Positions 1 through 4,469 of a DNA stretch of 6,698 nt are shown piece after piece; the first letter of the stretch is position 1; every line of letters begins with the position of its first letter. The notes under the pieces are model-generated. The model ran no database searches. It worked only from the letters and a program-made list of their open reading frames with translations, and was not told the origin of the DNA. The DNA lies in assembly GCA_046315175.1 (NCBI GenBank), contig JBKDBK010000100.1, positions 1 to 6,698 on the forward strand. Direction: 5' to 3'. The position numbers were made by a program, and so were the translations under genes. Source of the stretch: UBA8828 sp046315175 (lineage in GTDB: Bacteria; Verrucomicrobiota; Verrucomicrobiia; Opitutales; UBA953).

Positions 1-162
1 GGTCTGCGCTGGGTTCCGCATCTCAATGGCAGCGTCGAGGTCGCAAAGCGCCTTGCTTCGCGCTCCGGTCATGTACTCGGTGAGCGTTTTGTCTTCCAGT
101 TTAGGCTGGCGGACGGCGGCAATGGCGGCACGGTAGTCCGCGAGTTTGTCGATGTCTGTCAT
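1..162 (-). CDS. Small helical phage protein, C-terminus beyond window (possibly gpW-like)
   Basis: An open frame of 54 codons starts at ATG 162-160 and runs off the left edge without a stop. The product begins MTDIDKLADYRAAIAAV and is hydrophilic and mostly helical. The pattern is a first helix (about residues 3-17), a short KTLTEY stretch that could be a hairpin, then a second helix (about 33-48). That arrangement recalls gpW-type head-tail joining proteins, whose hairpin and helix often read like KTVTYRS...ALADLEARI. This is a resemblance I recall, not a search result. In T7-like order this slot would hold the small terminase, which is the other candidate. The ATG has no clear Shine-Dalgarno sequence. 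An in-frame TTG at 201 is the only upstream alternative before a TAG at 211-213. It follows the membrane-protein gene by 67 nt. I am fairly sure it is a gene and unsure of its function. Confidence 0.6.
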   Translation of the reverse strand, partial: MTDIDKLADYRAAIAAVRQPKLEDKTLTEYMTGARSKALCDLDAAIEMRNPAQT

Positions 163-229
163 AAGGCGGCCACCATGACCACCGCATCGGACTCCGTCCA
201 AACTTTTCTGCTACGCGAGCGCGTATGCC
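163..229. other. 67-nt intergenic gap containing a palindrome
   Basis: This gap separates the stop of the 105-aa membrane protein from the ATG at 162. The frame ending at 159-161, which would overlap that ATG, is closed by a TGA at 264-266 and has no plausible start of useful length, so I call no gene here. The only structure I see is the TACGCG-AG-CGCGTA palindrome at 212-225, listed separately. Confidence 0.6.
212..225. promoter_or_regulatory. Palindrome TACGCG-AG-CGCGTA, possible operator
   Basis: Two perfect 6-bp arms are separated by 2 nt. The same arms recur in the other intergenic gap at 793-807 with a 3-nt spacer, and I found no other copy in the window. As RNA it would fold only as a 5-bp stem with a tetraloop. 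No T-run follows it on either strand, so a dimeric protein binding site is more likely than an intrinsic terminator. The role is inferred. Confidence 0.4.
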
Positions 230-547
230 TTACGCCATAGCCGGAGCCTGTCCGCTGGGCGGGTCATCCCGGTGCCGTTTCCGGGGAGAAAGCGGCCTGT
301 CCCTGATGGCCACAAGCTCTCGGATGTCGATGCCGTCAACGTGCTGGCTGATGATGACCAGCGCCTGCCAGAGCTTTGCGCGATCCTCCTCGCAGTCCTC
401 CAACTTCACGCTCTGCTTCCGGAACTGGCCGGCAATCCAGAGCCACAGCCCGCCAATCGTTGATGTCATGGCTCCCCAGAGTACGAGTGGTGGGATGCCG
501 GAAAAGGATTCGACGGATTCGGCTGCTGCGAACATGCCGGGAGTCAT
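230..547 (-). CDS. Small single-pass membrane protein, holin-like by position
   Basis: This 105-aa product has one strong hydrophobic segment at about residues 18-42 (from IPPLVLW to IAGQF). A charged, probably coiled-coil stretch follows (about 43-62, KQSVKLEDCEEDRAKLW), and the tail is basic and proline-rich. The N-terminus (MTPGMFAAAESVESFSG) is not a typical signal peptide, so the segment probably stays as a membrane anchor. Lying just after the fibre and glycosyltransferase genes, it occupies the slot of the T7 class II holin gp17.5, and one-helix holins of this size exist. An inner-membrane spanin subunit is a second possibility because of the coiled coil. No family motif proves either. 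An ATG at 535 (residue 5) is an alternative start, and neither start has a clear Shine-Dalgarno sequence. Transcription may begin in the 548-851 gap. Confidence 0.65.
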   Translation of the reverse strand: MTPGMFAAAESVESFSGIPPLVLWGAMTSTIGGLWLWIAGQFRKQSVKLEDCEEDRAKLWQALVIISQHVDGIDIRELVAIRDRPLSPRKRHRDDPPSGQAPAMA

Positions 548-584
548 GGCGCCGCATACCGGAATCGCAAGAAACTTTGTGCCT

Positions 585-661
585 GAGGGGTGGGGATTGG
601 TGGGGGAGGATAGATAGGGGGTGTGGGGGAAAGAAAGGAGGGGGAGGAAAGGGGCGGGGAG
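585..661 (+). repeat. G-rich polypurine tract, quadruplex-forming potential
   Basis: The plus strand carries runs of four or five G at 587-590, 592-595, 602-606, 617-621, 625-629, 640-644, 651-654 and 656-659. The linkers are mostly purine. Several combinations of four runs satisfy the usual G-quadruplex spacing, for example the last four from 625 to 659. The transcribed minus strand is therefore C- and pyrimidine-rich and would form part of the leader of the 105-aa gene. Composition is seen directly; folding is inferred. Confidence 0.5.
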
Positions 662-663
662 TG

Positions 664-788
664 TGTGACGGTGTGACGTTTTGGTGTCACAGCGTCACAT
701 GGCGTCACTTAATCTGCGGTTTATGTTACACCGGGAAAACAGCGTCACATGATGTCACAGCGTCACATGGCGTCACCAGCGTCACATG
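664..788. repeat. Iteron-like array of GTCAC repeats with 18-bp units
   Basis: The unit AGCGTCACATGGCGTCAC occurs exactly at 691-708 and 759-776, with two changes at 741-758, and as a partial copy at 778-788. The two exact copies extend to a 24-bp perfect repeat at 685-708 and 753-776. The core GTCAC starts at 686, 694, 704, 744, 754, 762, 772 and 781, so steps are 8-10 bp or a multiple of about 10. A degenerate GTTAC at 725 falls in the same phase. Two inverted copies (GTGAC) sit at 665-669 and 673-677. Such helically phased repeats are typical of sites filled by several copies of one DNA-binding protein, such as an initiator or a repressor. Which protein is unknown. Confidence 0.75.
720..748 (-). 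promoter_or_regulatory. Possible weak sigma70-type promoter overlapping the repeats
   Basis: On the minus strand, GTGACG (748-743, 4 of 6 matches to TTGACA) and CATAAA (725-720, 4 of 6 matches to TATAAT) are separated by exactly 17 nt. Start of transcription would be near 713, leading towards the 105-aa gene. The -35 element lies inside one GTCAC repeat, which would let a repeat-binding protein block or shape transcription. The match is poor enough to be chance, and a phage-specific promoter cannot be excluded. Confidence 0.22.
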
Positions 789-790
789 CA

Positions 791-809
791 TTTACGCGAA
801 CCGCGTAAA
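791..809. promoter_or_regulatory. Perfect inverted repeat TTTACGCG-AAC-CGCGTAAA
   Basis: Two perfect 8-bp arms flank a 3-nt spacer, 43 nt past the glycosyltransferase stop and next to the last GTCAC repeat. In RNA it makes an 8-bp hairpin that could end or stabilise the late transcript. On the minus strand, however, the T-run precedes the stem rather than following it, so it is not a standard intrinsic terminator. Its core TACGCG/CGCGTA is shared with 212-225, which favours a protein binding site. Confidence 0.5.
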
Positions 810-851
810 AACACCTGCGGCGCAATCCGTTTGCATGGGCGCGGCCTGCTG

Positions 852-1913
852 TCAGTACGCCGATGCCGTGCCCGTCCGCTGAATCGGAGCAAGCCCCAGA
901 TGCCGCTCCCAGCGGTCCGCCATGACGGAAGCGGTGTAATGCTGCCACGCAATGCGGCGGGCTGAGTCTGCCAGCGTGTGCCGAAACGTGTGAGCAGTCA
1001 GGATGGCGGCTGCAATCTCCGCAGGGGAACAGTCGAGCCGGACGGGAACCCCGAGGTCTTGACCGTGGTCGCGCCGCAGCTGCGCGGCAAAGGGCCAATC
1101 TGCGTACACAGTCGGCACGCCGGCAATCCACGCCTCGCACAGGGCAATCGGGTGGGCCTCTGTCTCGGATGGCAGCACGAACACGTCAGAGGCTGCCAGT
1201 ACGTCGCCAACATGATCCTGCGGTGGCAGCACGCGGACACGCGGGTTCTGCGCCATGGCCTTCGTCCATCCGGCCTGATCCGGCCCCGCAATCAGCACCA
1301 CCCAGCTGGACGGCAGCCAATCAAGAGCAGAAACCAGCGCCCATGGCCGTTTTTCCGCGCAGATGCGCCCGCAGAACGTGGCAACACGCTCCGCAGGCTT
1401 GATGCCCAGCCGCTCACGCAGGGCGTCCCTGCCAGCCCGTGGCGTGCATCGGTCAACTTCTGCGCCGTTTGGGATGTAGATCCCGCTTCCGCGATCTGGC
1501 CAGACGTTCAGACTGTTGTCGGACACGGCAAGCAATTCGACGCCAGGGACGGCACCCATGCGGCTGGTGACGTTGTCGCCCCACTGGTTGCCGGGGCTGC
1601 CATGGCTGACCGCTATCAGCCGGCCGCGGAAGATGCTGCGGAAATCCGCGAGTTGGTTCCATGCCCATGCAATGACGATGTCGCACCGCTCCGCGAATTG
1701 CGCAGCATGATCCCCGGTCATGATCGGGCCAAGCGTGTGCGCCTCCGCTGCCAGCGGGCCCTGATCGGTGTGGGAGAGGAAGCCGGCAATGTCTGCGCCG
1801 TGCAAATGCTTGGCCAACGTCAGCACCCACCGCTCGGCTCCACCGCACCCGAATCCCGGCGTAATGAATCCCACGCGCTTCCGTGCGCCACCGTAATGTC
1901 CCCGGCGGCTCAT
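852..1913 (-). CDS. GT4-type glycosyltransferase
   Basis: This 353-aa product looks like a complete GT-B fold retaining glycosyltransferase of the GT4 type, which moves a sugar from a nucleotide donor to an acceptor in the cytoplasm. The N-terminal domain opens with a strand and glycine-rich loop, RVGFITPGFGCGGAER (13-28). The linker carries IYIPNGAEVD (145-154). The C-terminal domain has FCGRICAEKRP (180-190), with R183 and K188 placed as the usual donor-phosphate ligands, and an EX7E motif at E252 and E260 within SETEAHPIALCEA. No signal peptide or membrane segment is seen. I chose ATG 1913 because it overlaps the preceding stop as ATGA and sits just before the conserved first strand. A longer frame to 2063 only reads through the fibre gene. 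Coupling to a fibre gene suggests it alters host surface glycans or a virion component. Donor and acceptor are unknown. Confidence 0.9.
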   Translation of the reverse strand: MSRRGHYGGARKRVGFITPGFGCGGAERWVLTLAKHLHGADIAGFLSHTDQGPLAAEAHTLGPIMTGDHAAQFAERCDIVIAWAWNQLADFRSIFRGRLIAVSHGSPGNQWGDNVTSRMGAVPGVELLAVSDNSLNVWPDRGSGIYIPNGAEVDRCTPRAGRDALRERLGIKPAERVATFCGRICAEKRPWALVSALDWLPSSWVVLIAGPDQAGWTKAMAQNPRVRVLPPQDHVGDVLAASDVFVLPSETEAHPIALCEAWIAGVPTVYADWPFAAQLRRDHGQDLGVPVRLDCSPAEIAAAILTAHTFRHTLADSARRIAWQHYTASVMADRWERHLGLAPIQRTGTASAY

Positions 1914-3598
1914 GAAACCAGATTGCCGGAGCAATGCACGGCGAGGCCAAATCCGCTGCCGTAGCTGGGGTGGCTGGTGACATCCACCCACACGCCTGCG
2001 CCTCTGCGCAGATTGCGAACCGCGGTGGCCTCGGTGTAGTATGCGCCGGCTGGGAGTGTCCACGTTGCTGCCACCTGACTGTCCACCATGATCTTGCCCG
2101 AGATGGCATCGGTGGCGGTGGTGTTCACCGCAATCATCCAGACGCCGTCCTTGATGGCTACCGGGGAAACGTCTGCGGCCACGGCACCCAGCGGAACCGC
2201 GGTGTCCGGGCTGAGAATCTCCTGTCCCCAGCTTCCGCGCAGCCCGGTGGTGTCGCTCAGTTCCCGCTGATAGACCACGCCGCCAGTCTCAATGTCGTGA
2301 TATGCCACAAGAATCGACTTGGTGGTGACGTGAATCCGGGTGGCCAGTTTGCGGCGGTCGTCATGCCAGAGCAGCTGATTCCCCGCCGGGTCGGATCCAG
2401 TGAGATTGAGGGTGTCGGCCACGTTGCCGTCCCGCATGATGCCGCCGCTTACGTTGACCAGCGGCACGCCGCGGAGCGTGAGCCATTCCGTGAGGTGAAC
2501 GTGCCCGCAGAGGATGCCATCCACCTGGGCGAATTCGGGCCAATCCATGGCGGCCACCACGCGGTTGGCCTCCTCGGAAACCGTGAGCGCCGGATGATGG
2601 AACGCCACAAGCTTCCACCGGGCGGTCGAAAGCGCCAACTGCTGGACGAACCATTGATGCTGCACGCTGCCCACCGCGTTACCATCCGGCTCCACCAGCG
2701 TCATGGCGCTGTTCACTCCGGAGTGCAGCACAAACACGTCGAGCAGGCCATTCCCAAAGCTTTTCCGGTAGTACCGGGTATTGCTCCCGAGGTACGAAAA
2801 CTTGCTCGCGTGCGCGGCCCAGTCGTTCACGTCGTGGTTCCCGAGTGCCGGGTAAACCTTCTGCGCGGCCACCAGCGAATCGAACGGCGCCCAGGACTCC
2901 GCGAACGTCGCCGGAGTGTAGTGGTTGTCTCCGATGAACAGGGCGGCATCGACGTTCCATCCGGCAATCAGACTGGCCAGTGCGGTGGCGGTGGCTCCCG
3001 GCGTCCCGGTGTCGCTGACGGCTGCCAGCGTAAGCCGCTGCGCCGTAATTGGTCCGGTCCACAGTTGCCAGTCCCCCACGGCCGTGCTGCGGGCAAAGTA
3101 GATCCCGCGGGAATCACGCTGGTATCCCAGCTGTCCTGCTCGTGCCGGCTTCACCGCGCCGCGGCCCGCGTCGTCCGCCCATGTCGGCACGTCCTGCAAT
3201 CCCTCGGCTGGCACCGTGATTCCCGGTTCGATGCCTGCCACCTGCATGTCCCCGATCTGCATCGTGAGCATGGTCAGGCGGTCCAGTGCGTCCTCTACTG
3301 ATTCCGCAGGGAAGCGGGAACCCTCCGGAAGGTCGAGCGGTTGCGTGAACGGAACCCAGCGGAACACAATCACCTCGGTGGTGCTGGGGTATGCCGTAGC
3401 GGTTGTGACGTAGGGCGCTGCGCCTTCGGGATCGTGAACGGTGAAAGCTGCGCTTCCAAGGTCAGTCTCGGTTTCGCCGACAATGATCCGCACGCGGATG
3501 TTCCCGGCGTCCCGCAGGAACGGGAAGGTGATGGCGTAGCCTTGAGTGGTGGATGCGTTACCCTGGTAGCGAATGGCGCGGACGTTGGTGGAGATCAT
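1910..3598 (-). CDS. Tail fibre/spike with T7 gp17-like anchor and metallophosphoesterase domain
   Basis: This 562-aa product appears to be a virion adsorption protein with enzymatic activity. Residues 1-115 match the pattern of the T7 gp17-like fibre anchor: a YQGNASTTQGYAITFPF start, then FRWVPFTQPLDLPEG, then RFPAESVEDALDRLTML. Residues 120-190 are a linker with a GQLGYQRDSRGIYFA...GDW repeat-type segment common in phage tail proteins. Residues 190-435 form a calcineurin-like phosphoesterase domain with all expected metal ligands: SDTG (D196), GDNHY (D224, Y227), GNHD (N254, H255), FHHP (H334/H335) and GHVH (H366, H368). The SDTG and GDxxY forms are nearest to purple acid phosphatases. Residues 450-562 look beta-rich and could be a receptor-binding or trimerising cap. 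ATG 3598 overlaps the upstream stop as ATGA; the frame back to 3718 reads through the neighbour. The likely substrate is a phosphorylated surface polymer or lipid, which is inference. Confidence 0.88.
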   Translation of the reverse strand: MISTNVRAIRYQGNASTTQGYAITFPFLRDAGNIRVRIIVGETETDLGSAAFTVHDPEGAAPYVTTATAYPSTTEVIVFRWVPFTQPLDLPEGSRFPAESVEDALDRLTMLTMQIGDMQVAGIEPGITVPAEGLQDVPTWADDAGRGAVKPARAGQLGYQRDSRGIYFARSTAVGDWQLWTGPITAQRLTLAAVSDTGTPGATATALASLIAGWNVDAALFIGDNHYTPATFAESWAPFDSLVAAQKVYPALGNHDVNDWAAHASKFSYLGSNTRYYRKSFGNGLLDVFVLHSGVNSAMTLVEPDGNAVGSVQHQWFVQQLALSTARWKLVAFHHPALTVSEEANRVVAAMDWPEFAQVDGILCGHVHLTEWLTLRGVPLVNVSGGIMRDGNVADTLNLTGSDPAGNQLLWHDDRRKLATRIHVTTKSILVAYHDIETGGVVYQRELSDTTGLRGSWGQEILSPDTAVPLGAVAADVSPVAIKDGVWMIAVNTTATDAISGKIMVDSQVAATWTLPAGAYYTEATAVRNLRRGAGVWVDVTSHPSYGSGFGLAVHCSGNLVS

Positions 3599-4167
3599 GA
3601 GAGTAAAACGTAGGTGATGCGCTGGCGCTTGTAGCCCGGATTGCCCCAGAGCCGGACGGCTTCCGACTTGGCCAGATTGTAGAACGCATCCCACTGCGCC
3701 GGCGGGATGGTCTGGCATCCCTCGGATGAGGTGCCGCGGGTGCCTCCCCGGTGAATGTTGATGCCGAACTGTCCGGTATCGGGTCCGGTGCCGTCGCGGT
3801 CCACGGTGACAAGCCCGAGTCGCTGGCAGATCGCCGGATGGGCAAACGTGCCGTTGTGCGTGTCGAATCGGTACACGTCCCAGATTCCCGGCTGGAGGAC
3901 CGCCATGCCCTTCCGCGATGCGGTGGCGGGCCGGAATGCACTGGGGTCGGTGTTGGCGTTGAAAGCAGCGAACGCTTCCGGCGTCACGAGAAAAATGGCG
4001 TCGTCATAAATTCCCCGGTCATTCCTGCCCACCGATCCCATGCTGTCCCGGTAATAGCCACGGATGCCAGCGATGAAGAACGGCAGCGGTTCCCATGCGG
4101 GATGGGTTTGCTTGATCCGCTCGAGCAATGCCTCGCGGGTGAGATTGGGACGGCTCGGTGGAATCAT
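3595..4167 (-). CDS. L,D-transpeptidase/Tlde1-like peptidoglycan peptidase, probable lysis protein
   Basis: This 190-aa product ends in a catalytic-looking segment, QFGINIHRGGTRGTSSEGC (133-151), followed by QTIPPAQWDAF. A His followed by SxGC is the signature of YkuD-type L,D-transpeptidases and of the Tlde1/DUF2778 L,D-carboxypeptidases. The His139-to-Cys151 spacing of 11 residues is shorter than in classical YkuD and nearer the Tlde1 or DUF5675 pattern. A PGIWDVYRFD segment (93-102) corresponds to the PxGxY strand of these folds, and NDRGIYDDAIFLV (49-61) precedes it. No signal peptide or transmembrane segment is visible, so a lysis role would need a holin. Its place between two small genes and the fibre suggests an endolysin-like enzyme or a virion enzyme that opens the wall at entry. 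The start is clear: AAGGA lies 6 nt upstream, and ATG overlaps the previous stop. Confidence 0.75.
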   Translation of the reverse strand: MIPPSRPNLTREALLERIKQTHPAWEPLPFFIAGIRGYYRDSMGSVGRNDRGIYDDAIFLVTPEAFAAFNANTDPSAFRPATASRKGMAVLQPGIWDVYRFDTHNGTFAHPAICQRLGLVTVDRDGTGPDTGQFGINIHRGGTRGTSSEGCQTIPPAQWDAFYNLAKSEAVRLWGNPGYKRQRITYVLLS

Positions 4168-4334
4168 GGGATTTCCTTTTCAGCGTCTTCGATGCCCTGC
4201 TTGATGCCGGAATGCACGGACAGGAAGAATGGCTGGTAGTTGCGGAGGAGCCAAAGAAGTGCGTCCTTCACGGCCTTGCGGGCGAAAGCGCCAGCGGCTG
4301 CGATTGACTCAGGGGAGGGTGCGGGAGGAGCCAT
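4164..4334 (-). CDS. Unrecognised 56-aa protein
   Basis: I do not recognise this protein. It begins MAPPAPSPESIAAAGAFARK and ends with an acidic helix, IKQGIEDAEKEIP. Residues 24-40 (DALLWLLRNYQPFFLSV) are hydrophobic but broken by R, N and Q, so this is an amphipathic or membrane-surface helix rather than a clear membrane span. The gene starts 4 nt after the lipoprotein stop and its TGA overlaps the next ATG (ATGA). Its last codons supply the Shine-Dalgarno sequence of the peptidase gene. This tight packing, with an uninterrupted frame between two real genes, is the main evidence that it is expressed. Position beside a wall enzyme fits an accessory lysis or small holin-like role, but nothing in the sequence proves that. 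Confidence 0.6.
   Translation of the reverse strand: MAPPAPSPESIAAAGAFARKAVKDALLWLLRNYQPFFLSVHSGIKQGIEDAEKEIP
4174..4178 (-). promoter_or_regulatory. Shine-Dalgarno sequence of the L,D-peptidase gene
   Basis: AAGGA on the minus strand stands 6 nt before ATG 4167. It is the only clear Shine-Dalgarno sequence before any start in this window, and it fixes the start of the 190-aa gene. It lies inside the last codons of the 56-aa gene. Confidence 0.7.
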
Positions 4335-4338
4335 GGGT

Positions 4339-4455
4339 TTACTTGGTTACGGTGACGGTGACGGCTTCGGTGGTCGGCTCGTAGCTGACGGAGAACGCGG
4401 GAAGCGCCGTGCATCCAGTCAGGGAGGCGGCTGCAAGTGCGAGGATGGTACGCAT
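4339..4455 (-). CDS. Small lipoprotein, 38 aa
   Basis: The product begins MRTILALAAASLTGC, a compact lipoprotein signal peptide with one basic residue, a hydrophobic core and the lipobox LTGC. Cys15 would be lipidated after signal peptidase II cleavage, leaving a mature peptide of 24 residues rich in V, T and S that may form a strand. Threonine follows the cysteine rather than aspartate, so by the Lol rule it would go to the outer membrane in enteric-type hosts. It starts 14 nt after the stop of the large protein. The same frame is open to 4701, but that part is read-through of the large gene and the lipobox fixes the true start. Phage lipoproteins of this size include outer-membrane spanins and superinfection-exclusion proteins. 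It lacks the proline-rich region of Rz1, so I leave the role open. Confidence 0.72.
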   Translation of the reverse strand: MRTILALAAASLTGCTALPAFSVSYEPTTEAVTVTVTK

Positions 4456-4469
4456 GCGCGGAGTGTGGT

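Larger units (their letters stand above)
548..851. other. 304-nt intergenic control region (palindrome, repeats, G-rich tract)
   Basis: No convincing gene lies here. The ATGs created on the minus strand by the repeats are read as ATG-TGA, and the frames crossing the region are read-throughs of neighbours. In the direction of transcription it contains, in order, a perfect 8-bp inverted repeat (791-809), an array of GTCAC repeats (664-788) with a relatively AT-rich island inside it (707-740), and a polypurine G-rich tract on the plus strand (585-661). It divides the fibre/glycosyltransferase operon from the membrane-protein gene. A promoter-operator region and a replication origin are both reasonable readings. 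Confidence 0.6.

Noticed and set aside
159..263. Small minus-strand gene ending in TGA 159-161 and overlapping ATG 162
   Set aside because: The frame is closed by a TGA at 264-266 and offers no credible start more than a few codons from its end.
225..617. 130-codon plus-strand frame opposite the 105-aa membrane protein
   Set aside because: The product is low-complexity S/P/M-rich, while the minus-strand frame has a membrane helix and coiled coil and agrees with the direction of all other genes. This choice is less certain than the others.
664..788. CRISPR array
   Set aside because: Units are 18 bp with nested 5-bp cores and directly abutting or irregular gaps; there are no unique spacers of constant length and no cas genes.
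791..809. Rho-independent terminator for the late operon
   Set aside because: The stem is good, but no T-run follows on the minus strand; the T-rich part comes before the stem. I list it as an inverted repeat instead.
376..882. 168-codon plus-strand frame crossing the G-rich tract and repeats
   Set aside because: The product is just translated repeats and G-runs, and it ends inside the glycosyltransferase gene.
978..1964. 328-codon open frame on the plus strand, antisense to the glycosyltransferase
   Set aside because: The opposite strand has GT4 motifs in order, and this product shows no domain and biased composition.
1911..2063. N-terminal extension of the glycosyltransferase to ATG 2063
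   Set aside because: The extra 50 residues are the fibre gene read in another frame. ATG 1913 overlaps the fibre stop and directly precedes the conserved first strand.
1934..3301. 455-codon open frame on the plus strand, antisense to the fibre gene
   Set aside because: It lies opposite a gene with clear domain motifs, its product has no recognisable motif and is rich in H, R and G, and long antisense frames are expected in GC-rich coding DNA.
3599..3718. N-terminal extension of the fibre to ATG 3718
   Set aside because: The extra 40 residues read through the peptidase gene, and the anchor pattern begins at MISTNVRAIRYQG from ATG 3598.
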